A DNA stretch of 64,000 nucleotides from CAWATZ01 sp963784995 (GCA_963784995.1 CAWATZ010000002.1:1922001-1986000); one strand, 5' to 3'. Counted from the stretch's first letter, positions 28,584-36,782 are shown. Program-made: numbers and translations. Notes: generated by a model from the sequence alone, not told the origin.

Positions 28584-29348
28584 TCAATCCGTCGCCGCGA
28601 TGCCCAGGCTCAGGCCGCCATCGACGGTCAGTACTTGCCCGGTCAGGTACGAACTTTCACTGCTGGCCAGAAACACCGCCACCGCGGCAATGTCTTGCGG
28701 GCTGCCATAGCGCCGCATCGGGATCAGCTTCTTGATCCGATCCCCCGCCTTGTTGCGAATCGCCGCACTCATGTCCGTCTCAATGAACCCCGGAGCGATG
28801 GCGTTGACCGTCACACCCCGGCTCGCCAGTTCCATGGCCAGGGCCCGGGTGAAACTGTTGATGGCCCCCTTGCTGGCCGCGTAGTTCGTCTGCCCCATGT
28901 TGGCCCGGTCGGCCACCACGCTCGACAGATTGATGATCCGCCCCTTGCGCCGGCGCATCATGTGGTCGTAGGCCACGGCCCGGCAGAAGTTGTAGGTGCC
29001 CCCAAGGTTGGTCTGGATCACCTTGTTCCAGCGCTCCGGCTCCAGCCTTACAAACAGATCGTCCTCGACCACCCCGGCATTGTTCACCAGGATGTCGATG
29101 GGCCCCAGTTCCGCAGCCACGCGAGCCACGCAAGCATCGACCGCGGCCGGGTCGGTCACGTCACATTGCAGTGCCAGGGCAGTGCCGCCCTTCTGGCGGA
29201 TCTCCTGCTCCAGGGCATTGGCCGACTCGGCATTGCCGCGATAGACGAGGGCCACCTTCGCCCCCTCGGCCGCGAACGCCTGCACGATGCCCTTGCCGAT
29301 TCCCCGGCTGCCGCCGGTCACGATCGCCACCTGGTCCTTCAGTTTCAT
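28584..29348 (-). CDS. fabG: 3-oxoacyl-ACP reductase (FabG-type SDR)
   Basis: This is a short-chain dehydrogenase of 254 residues reducing 3-ketoacyl-ACP with NADPH. Features are the TGGSRGIGKGIVQAF coenzyme loop, LVNNAGVVEDDLF, the catalytic Ser-Tyr-Lys in LSSVVADRANMGQTNYAASK, and the FabG-type end VTVNAIAPGFIETDMSAAI then SYLTGQVLTVDGG. ATG 29348 follows AAGGACC; the frame extends upstream to 29384, but without a ribosome site. It is the second gene of the operon. Confidence 0.92.
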   Translation of the reverse strand: MKLKDQVAIVTGGSRGIGKGIVQAFAAEGAKVALVYRGNAESANALEQEIRQKGGTALALQCDVTDPAAVDACVARVAAELGPIDILVNNAGVVEDDLFVRLEPERWNKVIQTNLGGTYNFCRAVAYDHMMRRRKGRIINLSSVVADRANMGQTNYAASKGAINSFTRALAMELASRGVTVNAIAPGFIETDMSAAIRNKAGDRIKKLIPMRRYGSPQDIAAVAVFLASSESSYLTGQVLTVDGGLSLGIAATD

Positions 29349-29398
29349 CGGTGTCGGTCCTTTGAATCCCCTAGTAAATTGCAACTCCTGTGCCGGCT

Positions 29399-29875
29399 TC
29401 AGGCCGGCACCGCCTGCAACAGCCGGCCCAGGTCGCGGTAATGCTGCTTCAGCCGGTCATCGATCGGCTGCCAGTCCGCTCCCTGATCCCGGAGATTGTA
29501 TCGCGCCAGCACCAATCGGGCTGCAACCGTTGTCGCTCCCTCGGCCTCACCCTTGCCCTTGAACGTGGCCAGGTGTTCATCCCTCTCGATCAGCTCCACC
29601 GTGATCTGCATCTGCTTGCCGGGGTCCATGAAGTTGCCGTACTTCACGTTGCGAGCCTCGCGCAGCACGATCACGCTATGCTGGTAATCCTCGGTTAGCC
29701 GTAACAGCCAGGCCCCGGCCTCGACCAGCGTGTGCAGCATCAGGACGCCCGGCATCACCGGGAACGTGGGGAAGTGGTCGGCCAAGTATTCCTCACCCAG
29801 GGTCAAGTTCTTGACCGCCTGGATGCTCTTCCCCGGCTGCACCTCGACAATTCGATCGATCAGGTTGAAGCGCAT
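29399..29875 (-). CDS. FabZ-like 3-hydroxyacyl-ACP dehydratase (second of two)
   Basis: This is a 158-residue hot-dog protein starting MRFNLIDRIVEVQPGKSIQA, with the catalytic His in LADHFPTFPVMPGVLMLHTL. The usual catalytic Glu of the second helix (ExxAQ) is present only as VEAGAW, shifted. It is first in the operon. Two non-identical dehydratases next to one reductase and a KS/KS-like pair suggest heterodimer formation or different chain-length preferences, as in polyunsaturated aryl-polyene-type systems. Confidence 0.85.
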   Translation of the reverse strand: MRFNLIDRIVEVQPGKSIQAVKNLTLGEEYLADHFPTFPVMPGVLMLHTLVEAGAWLLRLTEDYQHSVIVLREARNVKYGNFMDPGKQMQITVELIERDEHLATFKGKGEAEGATTVAARLVLARYNLRDQGADWQPIDDRLKQHYRDLGRLLQAVPA

Positions 29876-30177
29876 GAGGAGTTCCGTTGCCTAATTCTTT
29901 TCCACACAAACACTTTCAACCACCTACCCCTACTAAAGGGGGGAAGTATATCCAGCCCGGCCCAACCCGGCAACCCCGATTCGCTCCGCCCCGGTTCCTC
30001 GGCCGGACCTTTCCCTCTGCGTGGCATCTTCACGCCCAGCGACGGACACTCCATCCTACCTGAATCCCTCCAGTTGACAACTTCACGAGAAATACACAAG
30101 TTTGATAATTTGCCAAAACAGATAGTTTTGGAGAGATTGCATTGACTGAACCGTCTGGCAAGAATTCGCCGAGGCCA
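29876..30177. promoter_or_regulatory. Leader region of the ketosynthase operon with small hairpins
   Basis: This non-coding stretch lies between hemD and the first dehydratase gene, both on the minus strand. It is AT-richer than its surroundings. A 7-bp inverted repeat CCAAAAC-agata-GTTTTGG occupies 30113-30131, and a ccccta/aaaggggg pairing lies near 29929-29942. These could be a hemD terminator, an operator or promoter elements for the operon; no consensus -35/-10 pair with good spacing was found. Confidence 0.45.
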
Positions 30178-30992
30178 TCAAGAGGAGGTGAAAACTCGTT
30201 TGACGTGCTGTACCAGGTTCTTCATGACGAACCCCTGTTCCGGGCAGACGTGAACGGGAATCTGATGCTGCCGGCAACTTTCAGCCAGGACCGGACCGAC
30301 AGCAGCCACCCGAGTGTGCTGCCAGGCGCGTCGCAGGGCGTCCTCCAGGTTTCGCTGCCGTGCGACCTCAAGGAGTCGTTCGACCTGAGGCGAACTGGTC
30401 AGCACCAGCACGTCAACCGCGCCGTCGGCCATCGCGGCAATCAGCTGGGCCACGCGCTCCTGGTCCGCGGCCGGGGCGTAGACGTAGGGCATCACCGGGT
30501 GGACCCGGCGCCGGCCCCGGCCAGGAAACCTTCCAGGGTTTCGTTGACGTCGCCGTAGCGCGTCACACCCACGGAGACGCCCTTGAGCGGGATTGTGCGC
30601 AAGGTGGCCAGGACGCCCTCGGTCGTCGGCGCCTGGGCCATTTTCCAGGGAACCAGGCCAATCTCCTTGAGGGCCTGGACCGGCTTGGGACCGCGCACCA
30701 GCACCTGGACCCGTCCCAGGGCGGCGACGAAGGCGTCGCGCTGGCCGGCCCGCTCGGCAAAGCCGAGCAGCCGGCGCAGGGCCTCCCCGGTCATCAGTAC
30801 CAGCAATTCGATCCGGCCGGCGACCACTTCCTCGATCCAGGCCAGGACGGGAGCCGGGTCGGGAGCGTCGAGGATGCTCACCATCGGACAGCGCAAGGTC
30901 TGGGCCCCTTCTTGCTCCAGCAGGCGCGCCAGCTCCTCCAGCTGCCGGCCCTCGGCCAGGGCAATGGTGCGACCTTGCAGCGGTGCGGTCAT
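30178..30992 (-). CDS. hemD: Uroporphyrinogen-III synthase (frameshifted)
   Basis: HemD cyclises hydroxymethylbilane to uroporphyrinogen III, the branch point of haem, sirohaem and cobalamin synthesis. Two halves match the two-lobe fold: GRTIALAEGRQLEELARLLE and VLMTGEALRRLL in lobe 1, VLVLTSSPQVERLLEVARQ and VAAVGPVLAESCRQHQIPV in lobe 2. The frame changes near 30505-30515 in a run of GGCC/GGGC; a one-base change joins EGFLAGAGA to RRVHPVMPYVYAPAADQE and gives about 271 residues. It shares direction with the ketosynthase operon, but a 300-bp gap separates them. Confidence 0.82.
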
Positions 30993-31150
30993 GAGATTGG
31001 CCCTCGGAAAGAGCGACTTGCTGCTGTTTTACGCCACGGCTGCCGGCTCGTCCAAACCGTGTACTTCCTGGGCAGGTCTAGCAGATTCGAGCGCACGGGC
31101 AGGAGACTTCTCACACTTCGGCACTGCCATGCTCATCTGGGGTCCGGGCC

Positions 31151-31281
31151 GCCCCGCCATGAATGGCGGGGCTACACGCCAGCAGAAAGCCCGGTAAACC
31201 GGGCTGCAGGAGCGGGGCCGGGTTTCAGCCCCATTTATGGGGCTTTCTGCTGGCGTGTAGCCCCGCCATTCATGGCGGGGC
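31151..31281. repeat. Perfect palindrome, family B (42-bp arms)
   Basis: Arms 31151-31192 and 31240-31281 are exact reverse complements; the core ccccgccatgaatggcgggg is self-pairing, and a nested aagcccggtaaaccgggct hairpin lies in the loop. It stands about 100 bp upstream of hypC in the 387-bp gap between the divergent hemD and hyp genes. Nothing else in that gap looks coding. Confidence 0.93.
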
Positions 31282-31379
31282 GGACTGCCGCTGCTGAAGG
31301 TACAGCTTTTGCGAAGGAAGCGTCGCGGGAAAAACCCTCGTGCAGCCCACGCCTGTCCGTCTTGACCCAGGGAGTTCCC

Positions 31380-31628
31380 ATGTGTCTCGGCATTCCCGGA
31401 AAAGTCGTGGAAACCTACCGTGACAACGACGTGCGGATGGGCAAGGTGGATTTCGGCGGCATCTTCAAGCGCGTTTGCCTGGAACACGTTCCCGAGGCCA
31501 AACCCGGCGATTACGTCCTGGTCCACGTCGGCTTCGCGCTGTCTCTGCTTGACGAGGAGGAAGCCGGCCGCGTCTTCGAGTTCCTGGCGGCAATGAATCA
31601 GCTGGGCGAGTTGGGGGAGCCGCAATGA
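31380..31628 (+). CDS. hypC: [NiFe]-hydrogenase maturation chaperone HypC
   Basis: This is an 82-residue protein beginning MCLGIPGKVVETY, where the N-terminal Cys2 (exposed after Met removal) binds the iron being fitted with CN/CO ligands together with HypD. It continues with GKVDFGGIFKRVCLEHVPEA, GDYVLVHVGFALSLLDEEEA as in all HypC/HupF. The stop overlaps the hypD start (ATGA). It opens the hydrogenase operon. Confidence 0.95.
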   Translation: MCLGIPGKVVETYRDNDVRMGKVDFGGIFKRVCLEHVPEAKPGDYVLVHVGFALSLLDEEEAGRVFEFLAAMNQLGELGEPQ

Positions 31629-32764
31629 AATTCGTGGATGAATACCGCGACGCGGCCGGGGCCGAGGCGCTGGCGAAGGCCATTGCGTCAACCGTGACCC
31701 GCCCCTGGACAATCATGGAAGTGTGCGGCGGCCAGACGCACACCATCGTCAAGTACGGCATCGACCGCGTCCTGCCGGCCGAGGTCGAACTGGTGCATGG
31801 TCCCGGCTGCCCCGTTTGCGTGACCTCCCTGGAGACGATCGATCGCGCCCATGCCATCGCCTCCCGGCCCGACGTGACCTTCTGCTCCTTCGGCGACATG
31901 CTGCGCGTCCCCGGCTCACGCGGCGATCTGCTGCAGCTGAAGTCCCAGGGCAGCGACGTGCGCATCGTCTATTCGCCGCTGGACGCCGTCAACCTGGCCG
32001 AAGCTCATCCGGAGCGCAAGGTGGTCTTCTTCGCCATCGGCTTTGAGACGACGGCGCCGCCCAATGCGATGGCGGTCTGGCTGGCGCGGAAGCAGAGACT
32101 GAGCAATTTCAGTGTGCTGGTGTCGCACGTCCTGGTGCCGCCGATGATCACCGCGATCCTGCAAGCGCCGGGCAATCGGGTGCAGGCGTTCCTGGGCCCT
32201 GGGCACGTCTGCACCGTGATGGGCACCTCGGAATATGAGCCGATCGCTCGCCGTTACCGCGTCCCCATCGTGATTACCGGCTTCGAGCCGCTCGACCTGC
32301 TGGAGGGCGTGCTCCGGACGGTGCGTCAGCTCGAAGCCGGCAAGGTGGACGTCGATAACCAGTACGCCCGGGCAGTGCGGCCGGAGGGCAACCCGGCCTC
32401 GCGCCGCCTGATCGAGGACGTGTTCGAGGTGTGCGACCGCAAGTGGCGCGGGGTCGGTCTGATTCCCAAGAGCGGCTTCAAGCTCCGCTACGAGTACCGC
32501 GACCACGATGCCGAACGGTTGTTCGAGGTGGACGACATCGAGACGCAGGAGTCCTCGCTGTGCATCAGCGGGCAGGTGCTCAAGGGCCTGAAGAAGCCGC
32601 ACGACTGCCCCGCCTTTGGGAAGGAATGCACCCCGCGGACGCCGCTGGGGGCCACGATGGTGTCCAGCGAGGGAGCGTGCGCCGCCTACCACGCCTATGG
32701 ACGGGTTCTGCTAGGCAATTTGGTTAGCCGCGACGCGGAGCGCAGCGCAGGCTGCTTCCGTTAG
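31625..32764 (+). CDS. hypD: [NiFe]-hydrogenase maturation protein HypD
   Basis: HypD holds the Fe(CN)2CO precursor with HypC and uses a [4Fe-4S] cluster for redox. The protein shows EVCGGQTHTIVKYGID, VELVHGPGCPVCVTSLETID, the central VVFFAIGFETTAPPNA, GPGHVCTVMG, and the cluster region HDCPAFGKECTPRTPLGATM then VSSEGACAAYHAYGR. All cysteine motifs are present. The family normally ends shortly after YxRYGR; here 16 more residues (ending VSRDAERSAGCFR) are encoded by the left arm of the palindrome at 32722-32804, so an inserted repeat replaced the native stop. Confidence 0.95.
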   Translation: MKFVDEYRDAAGAEALAKAIASTVTRPWTIMEVCGGQTHTIVKYGIDRVLPAEVELVHGPGCPVCVTSLETIDRAHAIASRPDVTFCSFGDMLRVPGSRGDLLQLKSQGSDVRIVYSPLDAVNLAEAHPERKVVFFAIGFETTAPPNAMAVWLARKQRLSNFSVLVSHVLVPPMITAILQAPGNRVQAFLGPGHVCTVMGTSEYEPIARRYRVPIVITGFEPLDLLEGVLRTVRQLEAGKVDVDNQYARAVRPEGNPASRRLIEDVFEVCDRKWRGVGLIPKSGFKLRYEYRDHDAERLFEVDDIETQESSLCISGQVLKGLKKPHDCPAFGKECTPRTPLGATMVSSEGACAAYHAYGRVLLGNLVSRDAERSAGCFR

Positions 32765-32804
32765 GTAGAGACCTGCTGCGCTGCGCTCCGCGTCGCGGCT
32801 AACC
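32722..32804. repeat. Perfect palindrome, family E (29-bp arms), overlapping the end of hypD
   Basis: Arms 32722-32750 and 32776-32804 are exact reverse complements (core cgcgacgcggagcgcagcg). The left arm encodes the last codons of hypD, and the right end lies next to the GGAGGA ribosome site of the following gene. A related imperfect copy is at 5568-5679. Confidence 0.93.
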
Positions 32805-32818
32805 GGAGGAGATCGCTC

Positions 32819-33415
32819 ATGACTGATTCCGGGCTGCACGATGCGATCCTGCGTAAATGCCGGGAGAGCATGGAGACCAAGGAGCTGTTCTTCACGCGGA
32901 ACGCCGAGCGGATCGTCGCGTGCTGCACCGCGATGGCTCGCGCCTTTGACGGCGGAGCGCGCTTGCTGGTGATGGGCAACGGCGGCTCGTCGTGCGACGC
33001 GGCCCACGTCGCGGTGGAGTTCATGCACCCGATCATCGAGAAACGCCCGGCTCTCCCTGCGGTGGCGCTGACCACGGACACGGCCTTCCTCACCGCTGTC
33101 GGCAATGACCAGGATTTCGCCCTGGCCTTTGTCCAGCAATTGCGGCTGCTCGCCCGCAAGGGTGACATTGCCCTGGGCATCTCCACCAGCGGCAAGTCGG
33201 CCAACATCAACCGCGCCTTGCAGGCCGCCCGGGAGCTGGGACTGCTGACGGTCGGTTTCTCCGGACGGGACGGCGGCCGGATGCCTGAAGCCTGCGACTG
33301 GTGTTTTACCGTGCCCAGCTTCAGCATCCATCGCATCCAGGAGACGCACGAGACGTTGCTGCACGTGTTGTGGGACCTGATCCACGTGATCCGCGGCGAG
33401 GAGGACGTGATCTAA
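32819..33415 (+). CDS. SIS-domain protein, phosphoheptose isomerase-like, in hydrogenase operon
   Basis: This is a 198-residue protein of the GmhA type: LLVMGNGGSSCDAAHVAVEF, TAVGNDQDFALAFVQQL, DIALGISTSGKSANINRAL and a C-terminal HRIQETHETLLHVLWDLIH containing metal-binding His residues. GmhA makes D-glycero-D-manno-heptose 7-phosphate from sedoheptulose 7-phosphate for lipopolysaccharide. Its place between hypD and hypE, repeated in group 1h hydrogenase loci of actinobacteria (family knowledge), argues for a hydrogenase-linked rather than heptose role, but the substrate is unknown. Start supported by GGAGGA. Confidence 0.83.
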   Translation: MTDSGLHDAILRKCRESMETKELFFTRNAERIVACCTAMARAFDGGARLLVMGNGGSSCDAAHVAVEFMHPIIEKRPALPAVALTTDTAFLTAVGNDQDFALAFVQQLRLLARKGDIALGISTSGKSANINRALQAARELGLLTVGFSGRDGGRMPEACDWCFTVPSFSIHRIQETHETLLHVLWDLIHVIRGEEDVI

Positions 33416-33418
33416 CAG

Positions 33419-34504
33419 ATGACCACCAACGACTCGCTGACTGTCCTGCCGTTCGGTTCTTGCCCGGTGCCGAATGCGCACCCGGACCACGTCCTGCTCG
33501 GCCACGGCAGCGGCGGGCAGATGACGGCGGACCTGATCCAGAGGCTGTTCGTGCCGGGCTTCGGCAACGACGTGCTGGGTGCGCTGGAGGACCAGGCCAC
33601 GGTCAGCCTGAGCAGCGGCAATGGCCTCAAGGGACCGCGGATCGCCTTCACCACGGATTCCTTCGTCGTTCAGCCGCTCTTCTTCCCAGGGGGCGACATT
33701 GGCCGGCTGGCGGTCCACGGCACCGTGAATGACCTGGCAGTCGGAGGGGCCCGACCCCTGTTCCTCAGCGCCGCTTTCATCCTGGAGGAGGGCCTGCCCC
33801 TTGAGCAACTGCGCCGCATCGTACTGTCCATGCGGCAAGCGTGTGCCGAGGCGGGCGTGTCCCTGGTGACCGGCGACACCAAGGTCGTGGACCGGGGCAA
33901 GGGGGACGGCGTCTTCATCACCACTTCCGGGATCGGTCTGGTGCCGGAGGGGCGTTCGCTGTCGATTCACAACGCCCGGCCGGGAGACCGGATCATCGTG
34001 TCGGGAACGGTCGGCGACCACGGCATCGCCATCCTGTCGGTGCGCGAGGGACTGGAGTTCGAGACGGTGCTGGAGAGCGACACGGCCTCCCTCGCCGATC
34101 TGACGCAGGTGATGCTGGAAGCGTGTCCGGGCATCCGCTGCATGCGCGATCCGACCCGGGGCGGCGTCTCCAGCGCGCTCAACGAACTGGCGGCAGCCTC
34201 GCGGGTGGGAGTGAAGCTGAACGAGTCGGCCATCCCGTTCCGGCCCGAGGTGCGCGGGGCCTGCGAGATGCTGGGTCTCGATCCGCTCTACGTGGCCAAC
34301 GAGGGGAAACTGCTGGCGGCGGTTCCTCCCGAGGAGGCCGACCGCCTGGTCGAGGTGATGCGGGCCCATCCGCTGGGGAAGAACGCGGCCGTCATTGGCG
34401 AGGTGGTCGCCGAGCCTGTGGGACTGGTGATCCTGCGCTCGCTGGTCGGCGGCCAGCGGGTTGTGACCATGCTGGCGGGGGAACAATTGCCGAGGATTTG
34501 CTGA
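33419..34504 (+). CDS. hypE: [NiFe]-hydrogenase maturation protein HypE
   Basis: HypE accepts a carbamoyl group from HypF on its C-terminal Cys and dehydrates it to cyanide for the active-site iron. The 361-residue protein has LLGHGSGGQMTADLIQRLF, the ATP-binding FTTDSFVVQPLFFPGGDIG, the VTGDTKVVDRGKGDGVFI loop, MRDPTRGGVSSALNELA, and ends exactly in PRIC, the acceptor motif. It is intact. hypF, the carbamoyl donor, is not in the window. Confidence 0.95.
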   Translation: MTTNDSLTVLPFGSCPVPNAHPDHVLLGHGSGGQMTADLIQRLFVPGFGNDVLGALEDQATVSLSSGNGLKGPRIAFTTDSFVVQPLFFPGGDIGRLAVHGTVNDLAVGGARPLFLSAAFILEEGLPLEQLRRIVLSMRQACAEAGVSLVTGDTKVVDRGKGDGVFITTSGIGLVPEGRSLSIHNARPGDRIIVSGTVGDHGIAILSVREGLEFETVLESDTASLADLTQVMLEACPGIRCMRDPTRGGVSSALNELAAASRVGVKLNESAIPFRPEVRGACEMLGLDPLYVANEGKLLAAVPPEEADRLVEVMRAHPLGKNAAVIGEVVAEPVGLVILRSLVGGQRVVTMLAGEQLPRIC

Positions 34505-34534
34505 GCGAACCGAGAGACAGAAAGGAGCAGCACC

Positions 34535-35237
34535 ATGGCAGAAGCGACAGAACCTTACGGTCGAACAACGCAGAAGGAGCCGGCCGTCAAGGAGGTCCAC
34601 GTCTTGTGGATGCCGGACGGACTGAGCTGTGACGGCGACACCATCTCGGTGACGGCGGCCACTCAGCCCAGCATCGAGGACATCATCATGGGGGCCATTC
34701 CCGGCCTGCCCAAGGTCCACTTGCACAATCGCGTGCTGGCCTATTCGCTGGGCGGCGACGAATACATGAAGACCTGGTACGCAGCCGCCGAGGACCGGCT
34801 GGGGGCCCCGTTCATCCTGGTGATCGAGGGCTCGATCCCCAACGAGGAGATCAAGAGCGAGGGCTACTGGGCCGCGGTGGGCAATGACCCCCAGACCGGC
34901 CAGCCCATTCGGCTGCGGCTTCCACGAGGCGGTGCGCGGCGTGCTGTCGCATCACGTCGTCATCCGCGATGGCAAGATCGCCAACTACCACCCCTACCCG
35001 CCGACGCCGTGGAACGCCAGCCCGCGCGACGTCTACGGCACGCCGGGGCCCTACGAGGACTCGGTGCAGAACACGCCGATCTTCGAGGAGAACGGGCCGG
35101 ACAAGTTCAAAGGCATCGACATCATGCGCGCGGTGCGCAGCTTCGATCCCTGTCTGCCCTGTGGGGTTCACGTGTTCCTGGGCAATGGCAAACTGCTCGA
35201 AGTCAAGCACGTGCCGGCGTTTGGCGTGCAGGGGTAG
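34535..35237 (+). pseudogene. Collapsed [NiFe]-hydrogenase structural genes: small-subunit N-terminus joined to large-subunit C-terminus
   Basis: From ATG 34535 (after AAAGGAG) about 126 residues match the N-terminus of the group 1h small subunit: VHVLWMPDGLSCDGDTISVT with a Cys-x-x-Asp where most hydrogenases have CxxC, FILVIEGSIPNEEIKSEGYW, and GNDPQTGQP. At about 34907-34915 the sequence jumps in another frame to the large-subunit end: FGCGFHEAVRGVLSHHVVIR, GKIANYHPYPPTPWNASPRD, and the Ni-binding SFDPCLPCGVHVFLG plus a short C-terminal extension that the maturation protease would remove. Some two-thirds of the small subunit and most of the large subunit, including its N-terminal CxxC Ni ligands, are missing. 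No active enzyme can be made. Confidence 0.88.
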
Positions 35238-35353
35238 TGCCAACCCCTCCCCCCAACCCCCTCCCCGTAGCGGAGAGGGCAAGAAGGAAGACGGGCTTGC
35301 TCTCTCTCGCCAAAACGGGGAGGAGGTTGTGGGAATTCAAGGAGAACCGACGA

Positions 35354-35905
35354 ATGACCAGCACGCTCGAGGCCCGCGAGTTCCAGGCGAAACTGCAGCG
35401 CCTGGAGTCCCTGCTGCAGGAGACGGAGCGCTTCACCGATCCCGCGGTGCAAGCGAAGACCGGCGAAATCGTCCGTGCCGTGCTGGAACTGCACGGTGCG
35501 GGCCTGGAGCGGATCTGTTCCCACCTTGCGGAGGCGGGGTCGTCCGGGCAGTCGCTGCTCGACGGCTGCGCTCGTGACGAGGTCGTGGGGGGGTTGCTGC
35601 TGCACGGGCTGCATCCCCTGGACCTGGAAACACGTGTCCAGCTGGCCCTGGAGGGGGTCCGTCCGTACTTGCGCTCGCATGGAGGCAACGTCGAGCTGGT
35701 CAGTCTCAGCGACGGCGTGGTGCGCTTGCGGCTGGATGGCAGCTGTCATGGCTGCCCCTCCTCGGCGGTCACGATGAAACAGACGATCGAGGAAGCGATC
35801 CTCGCCAGGGCCCCTGACGCGACGGCAATCGAGGTCGAAGGAGAACTGGAGGCTTCGCCCGCGGAGAAAGACGGCAGGGCGCGGGTGGCCCTGCCGTTGG
35901 TGTGA
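35354..35905 (+). CDS. NifU-like domain protein of the hydrogenase locus
   Basis: From ATG 35354, with GGAG ahead of it, 183 residues. The N-terminal 100 are helical (EFQAKLQRLESLLQETERFT). The C-terminal 80 form a NifU scaffold domain: GVRPYLRSHGGNVELVSLSD, then LRLDGSCHGCPSSAVTMKQT with the CxxC that holds a transient Fe-S cluster. It probably delivers or repairs Fe-S clusters for the small subunit. Its frame is the same as that of the upstream small-subunit fragment and no stop lies between, so automated annotation may report one 456-residue chimera. Confidence 0.87.
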   Translation: MTSTLEAREFQAKLQRLESLLQETERFTDPAVQAKTGEIVRAVLELHGAGLERICSHLAEAGSSGQSLLDGCARDEVVGGLLLHGLHPLDLETRVQLALEGVRPYLRSHGGNVELVSLSDGVVRLRLDGSCHGCPSSAVTMKQTIEEAILARAPDATAIEVEGELEASPAEKDGRARVALPLV

Positions 35906-35937
35906 GAGACAATCCAGGAAAACCGGAGAGGATAGTC

Positions 35938-36138
35938 ATGGCCAATCGAGAAGTCGCCCCCGACATTTCATCGCACGTGCCGGGCACGCCGAAAGGGGAA
36001 GAACGAGTCCAGAGGGAAGGACGCGAGCCGGGGCGGGAGGATTCGAGGATCGGGCGGTCGGCACGCGACTCGACCAGCATCAACCCCAGCGCCCGCGACC
36101 CGGTCGATCCGCGGATGCCGCACCTGCCGCCGGCGTGA
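35938..36138 (+). CDS. Small disordered hydrogenase-locus protein, 66 aa
   Basis: ATG 35938 is preceded by GGAGAGG. The protein is highly charged and low in hydrophobic residues (GEERVQREGREPGREDSRIG) with a leading ANREVAPDISSHVPGTPKGE. No fold is expected. It lies within the operon, 32 bp after the NifU-like gene and 14 bp before DUF5947. Short proteins are found at this position in other group 1h loci (recalled, not searched). Its role is unknown. Confidence 0.6.
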   Translation: MANREVAPDISSHVPGTPKGEERVQREGREPGREDSRIGRSARDSTSINPSARDPVDPRMPHLPPA

Positions 36139-36152
36139 TTGAGGGAGAAATC

Positions 36153-36782
36153 ATGAATCCCGACAGCCCTGCCGATCGTCCACCACGCTCCGCCCTGGCC
36201 TCGCTTCGCCGTTTCCTGAAGCCCCGGCCGGCCCGGGAACGGTGCGACCTGTGCAGCGTGGACCTGGGCAACGAGCACTCGCACCTGGTCGAGCTGGCCA
36301 GCAGGCGCCTGCTCTGCGCCTGTGAAGCCTGTGCCATCCTCTTCAGCGCCCAGGGAGCCGGGAAGTACCGGCGGGTGCCGCGGACTGTTCAGTTCCTGGC
36401 CGACTTCCGGCTGACGGACCAGGTCTGGGAGGGTTTGGGGCTGCCGATCAACCTGGCCTTCTTCCTGCAAAGCTCGGTGGCGAACCGGGTCGGGGCCTTC
36501 TACCCCAGCCCGGCGGGGGCCACGGAAGCACTGGTGCCGCCGGACTCCTGGGAAATGCTCGTGGAAGACAATGCTGTCCTGGGGAGCTTCGAGCCGGACG
36601 TCGAGGCGCTGCTGGTCAACCGGTTGGGACAGAAGCCCGAGTGCTTCCGCGCCGGCATCGATGAGTGTTACAAGCTGGTCGCTGTCATCCGCATGCACTG
36701 GCGGGGTCTGTCGGGCGGTCCGGCGGTCTGGGACGAGATGGCCCGGCAGTTTGCCGCACTCAAGGAGCGAGCGCATGCCTGA
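36153..36782 (+). CDS. DUF5947 family protein
   Basis: This is a 209-residue protein with two Cys pairs near the N-terminus: ERCDLCSVDLGNEHSHLVEL then RRLLCACEACAILF, a likely zinc- or Fe-S-binding module. It is followed by QFLADFRLTDQVWEGLGLPI and a C-terminal WEMLVEDNAVLGSFEPDVEA. DUF5947 is known almost only from group 1h hydrogenase loci. It has no assigned function; the Cys motif suggests rubredoxin-like electron transfer or a structural metal. ATG 36153 is chosen for the GAGGGAGAAA site over the in-frame GTG at 36135. Confidence 0.87.
   Translation: MNPDSPADRPPRSALASLRRFLKPRPARERCDLCSVDLGNEHSHLVELASRRLLCACEACAILFSAQGAGKYRRVPRTVQFLADFRLTDQVWEGLGLPINLAFFLQSSVANRVGAFYPSPAGATEALVPPDSWEMLVEDNAVLGSFEPDVEALLVNRLGQKPECFRAGIDECYKLVAVIRMHWRGLSGGPAVWDEMARQFAALKERAHA

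Noticed and set aside
30061..30120. TTGACA near 30074 as a plus-strand promoter
   Set aside because: The only TATAAT-like hexamer downstream is about 24 bases away, too far for a sigma-70 promoter, and no plus-strand gene follows for over 1.2 kb.
32711..34726. A 671-codon minus-strand open frame
   Set aside because: Antisense to the SIS gene and hypE, both well supported by motifs; composition is His/Gln/Arg-rich shadow sequence.
34535..35905. Single 456-residue hydrogenase-NifU fusion protein
   Set aside because: The middle third is in the wrong frame relative to a perfectly conserved large-subunit C-terminus, and the NifU-like part has its own ribosome site and ATG at 35354.
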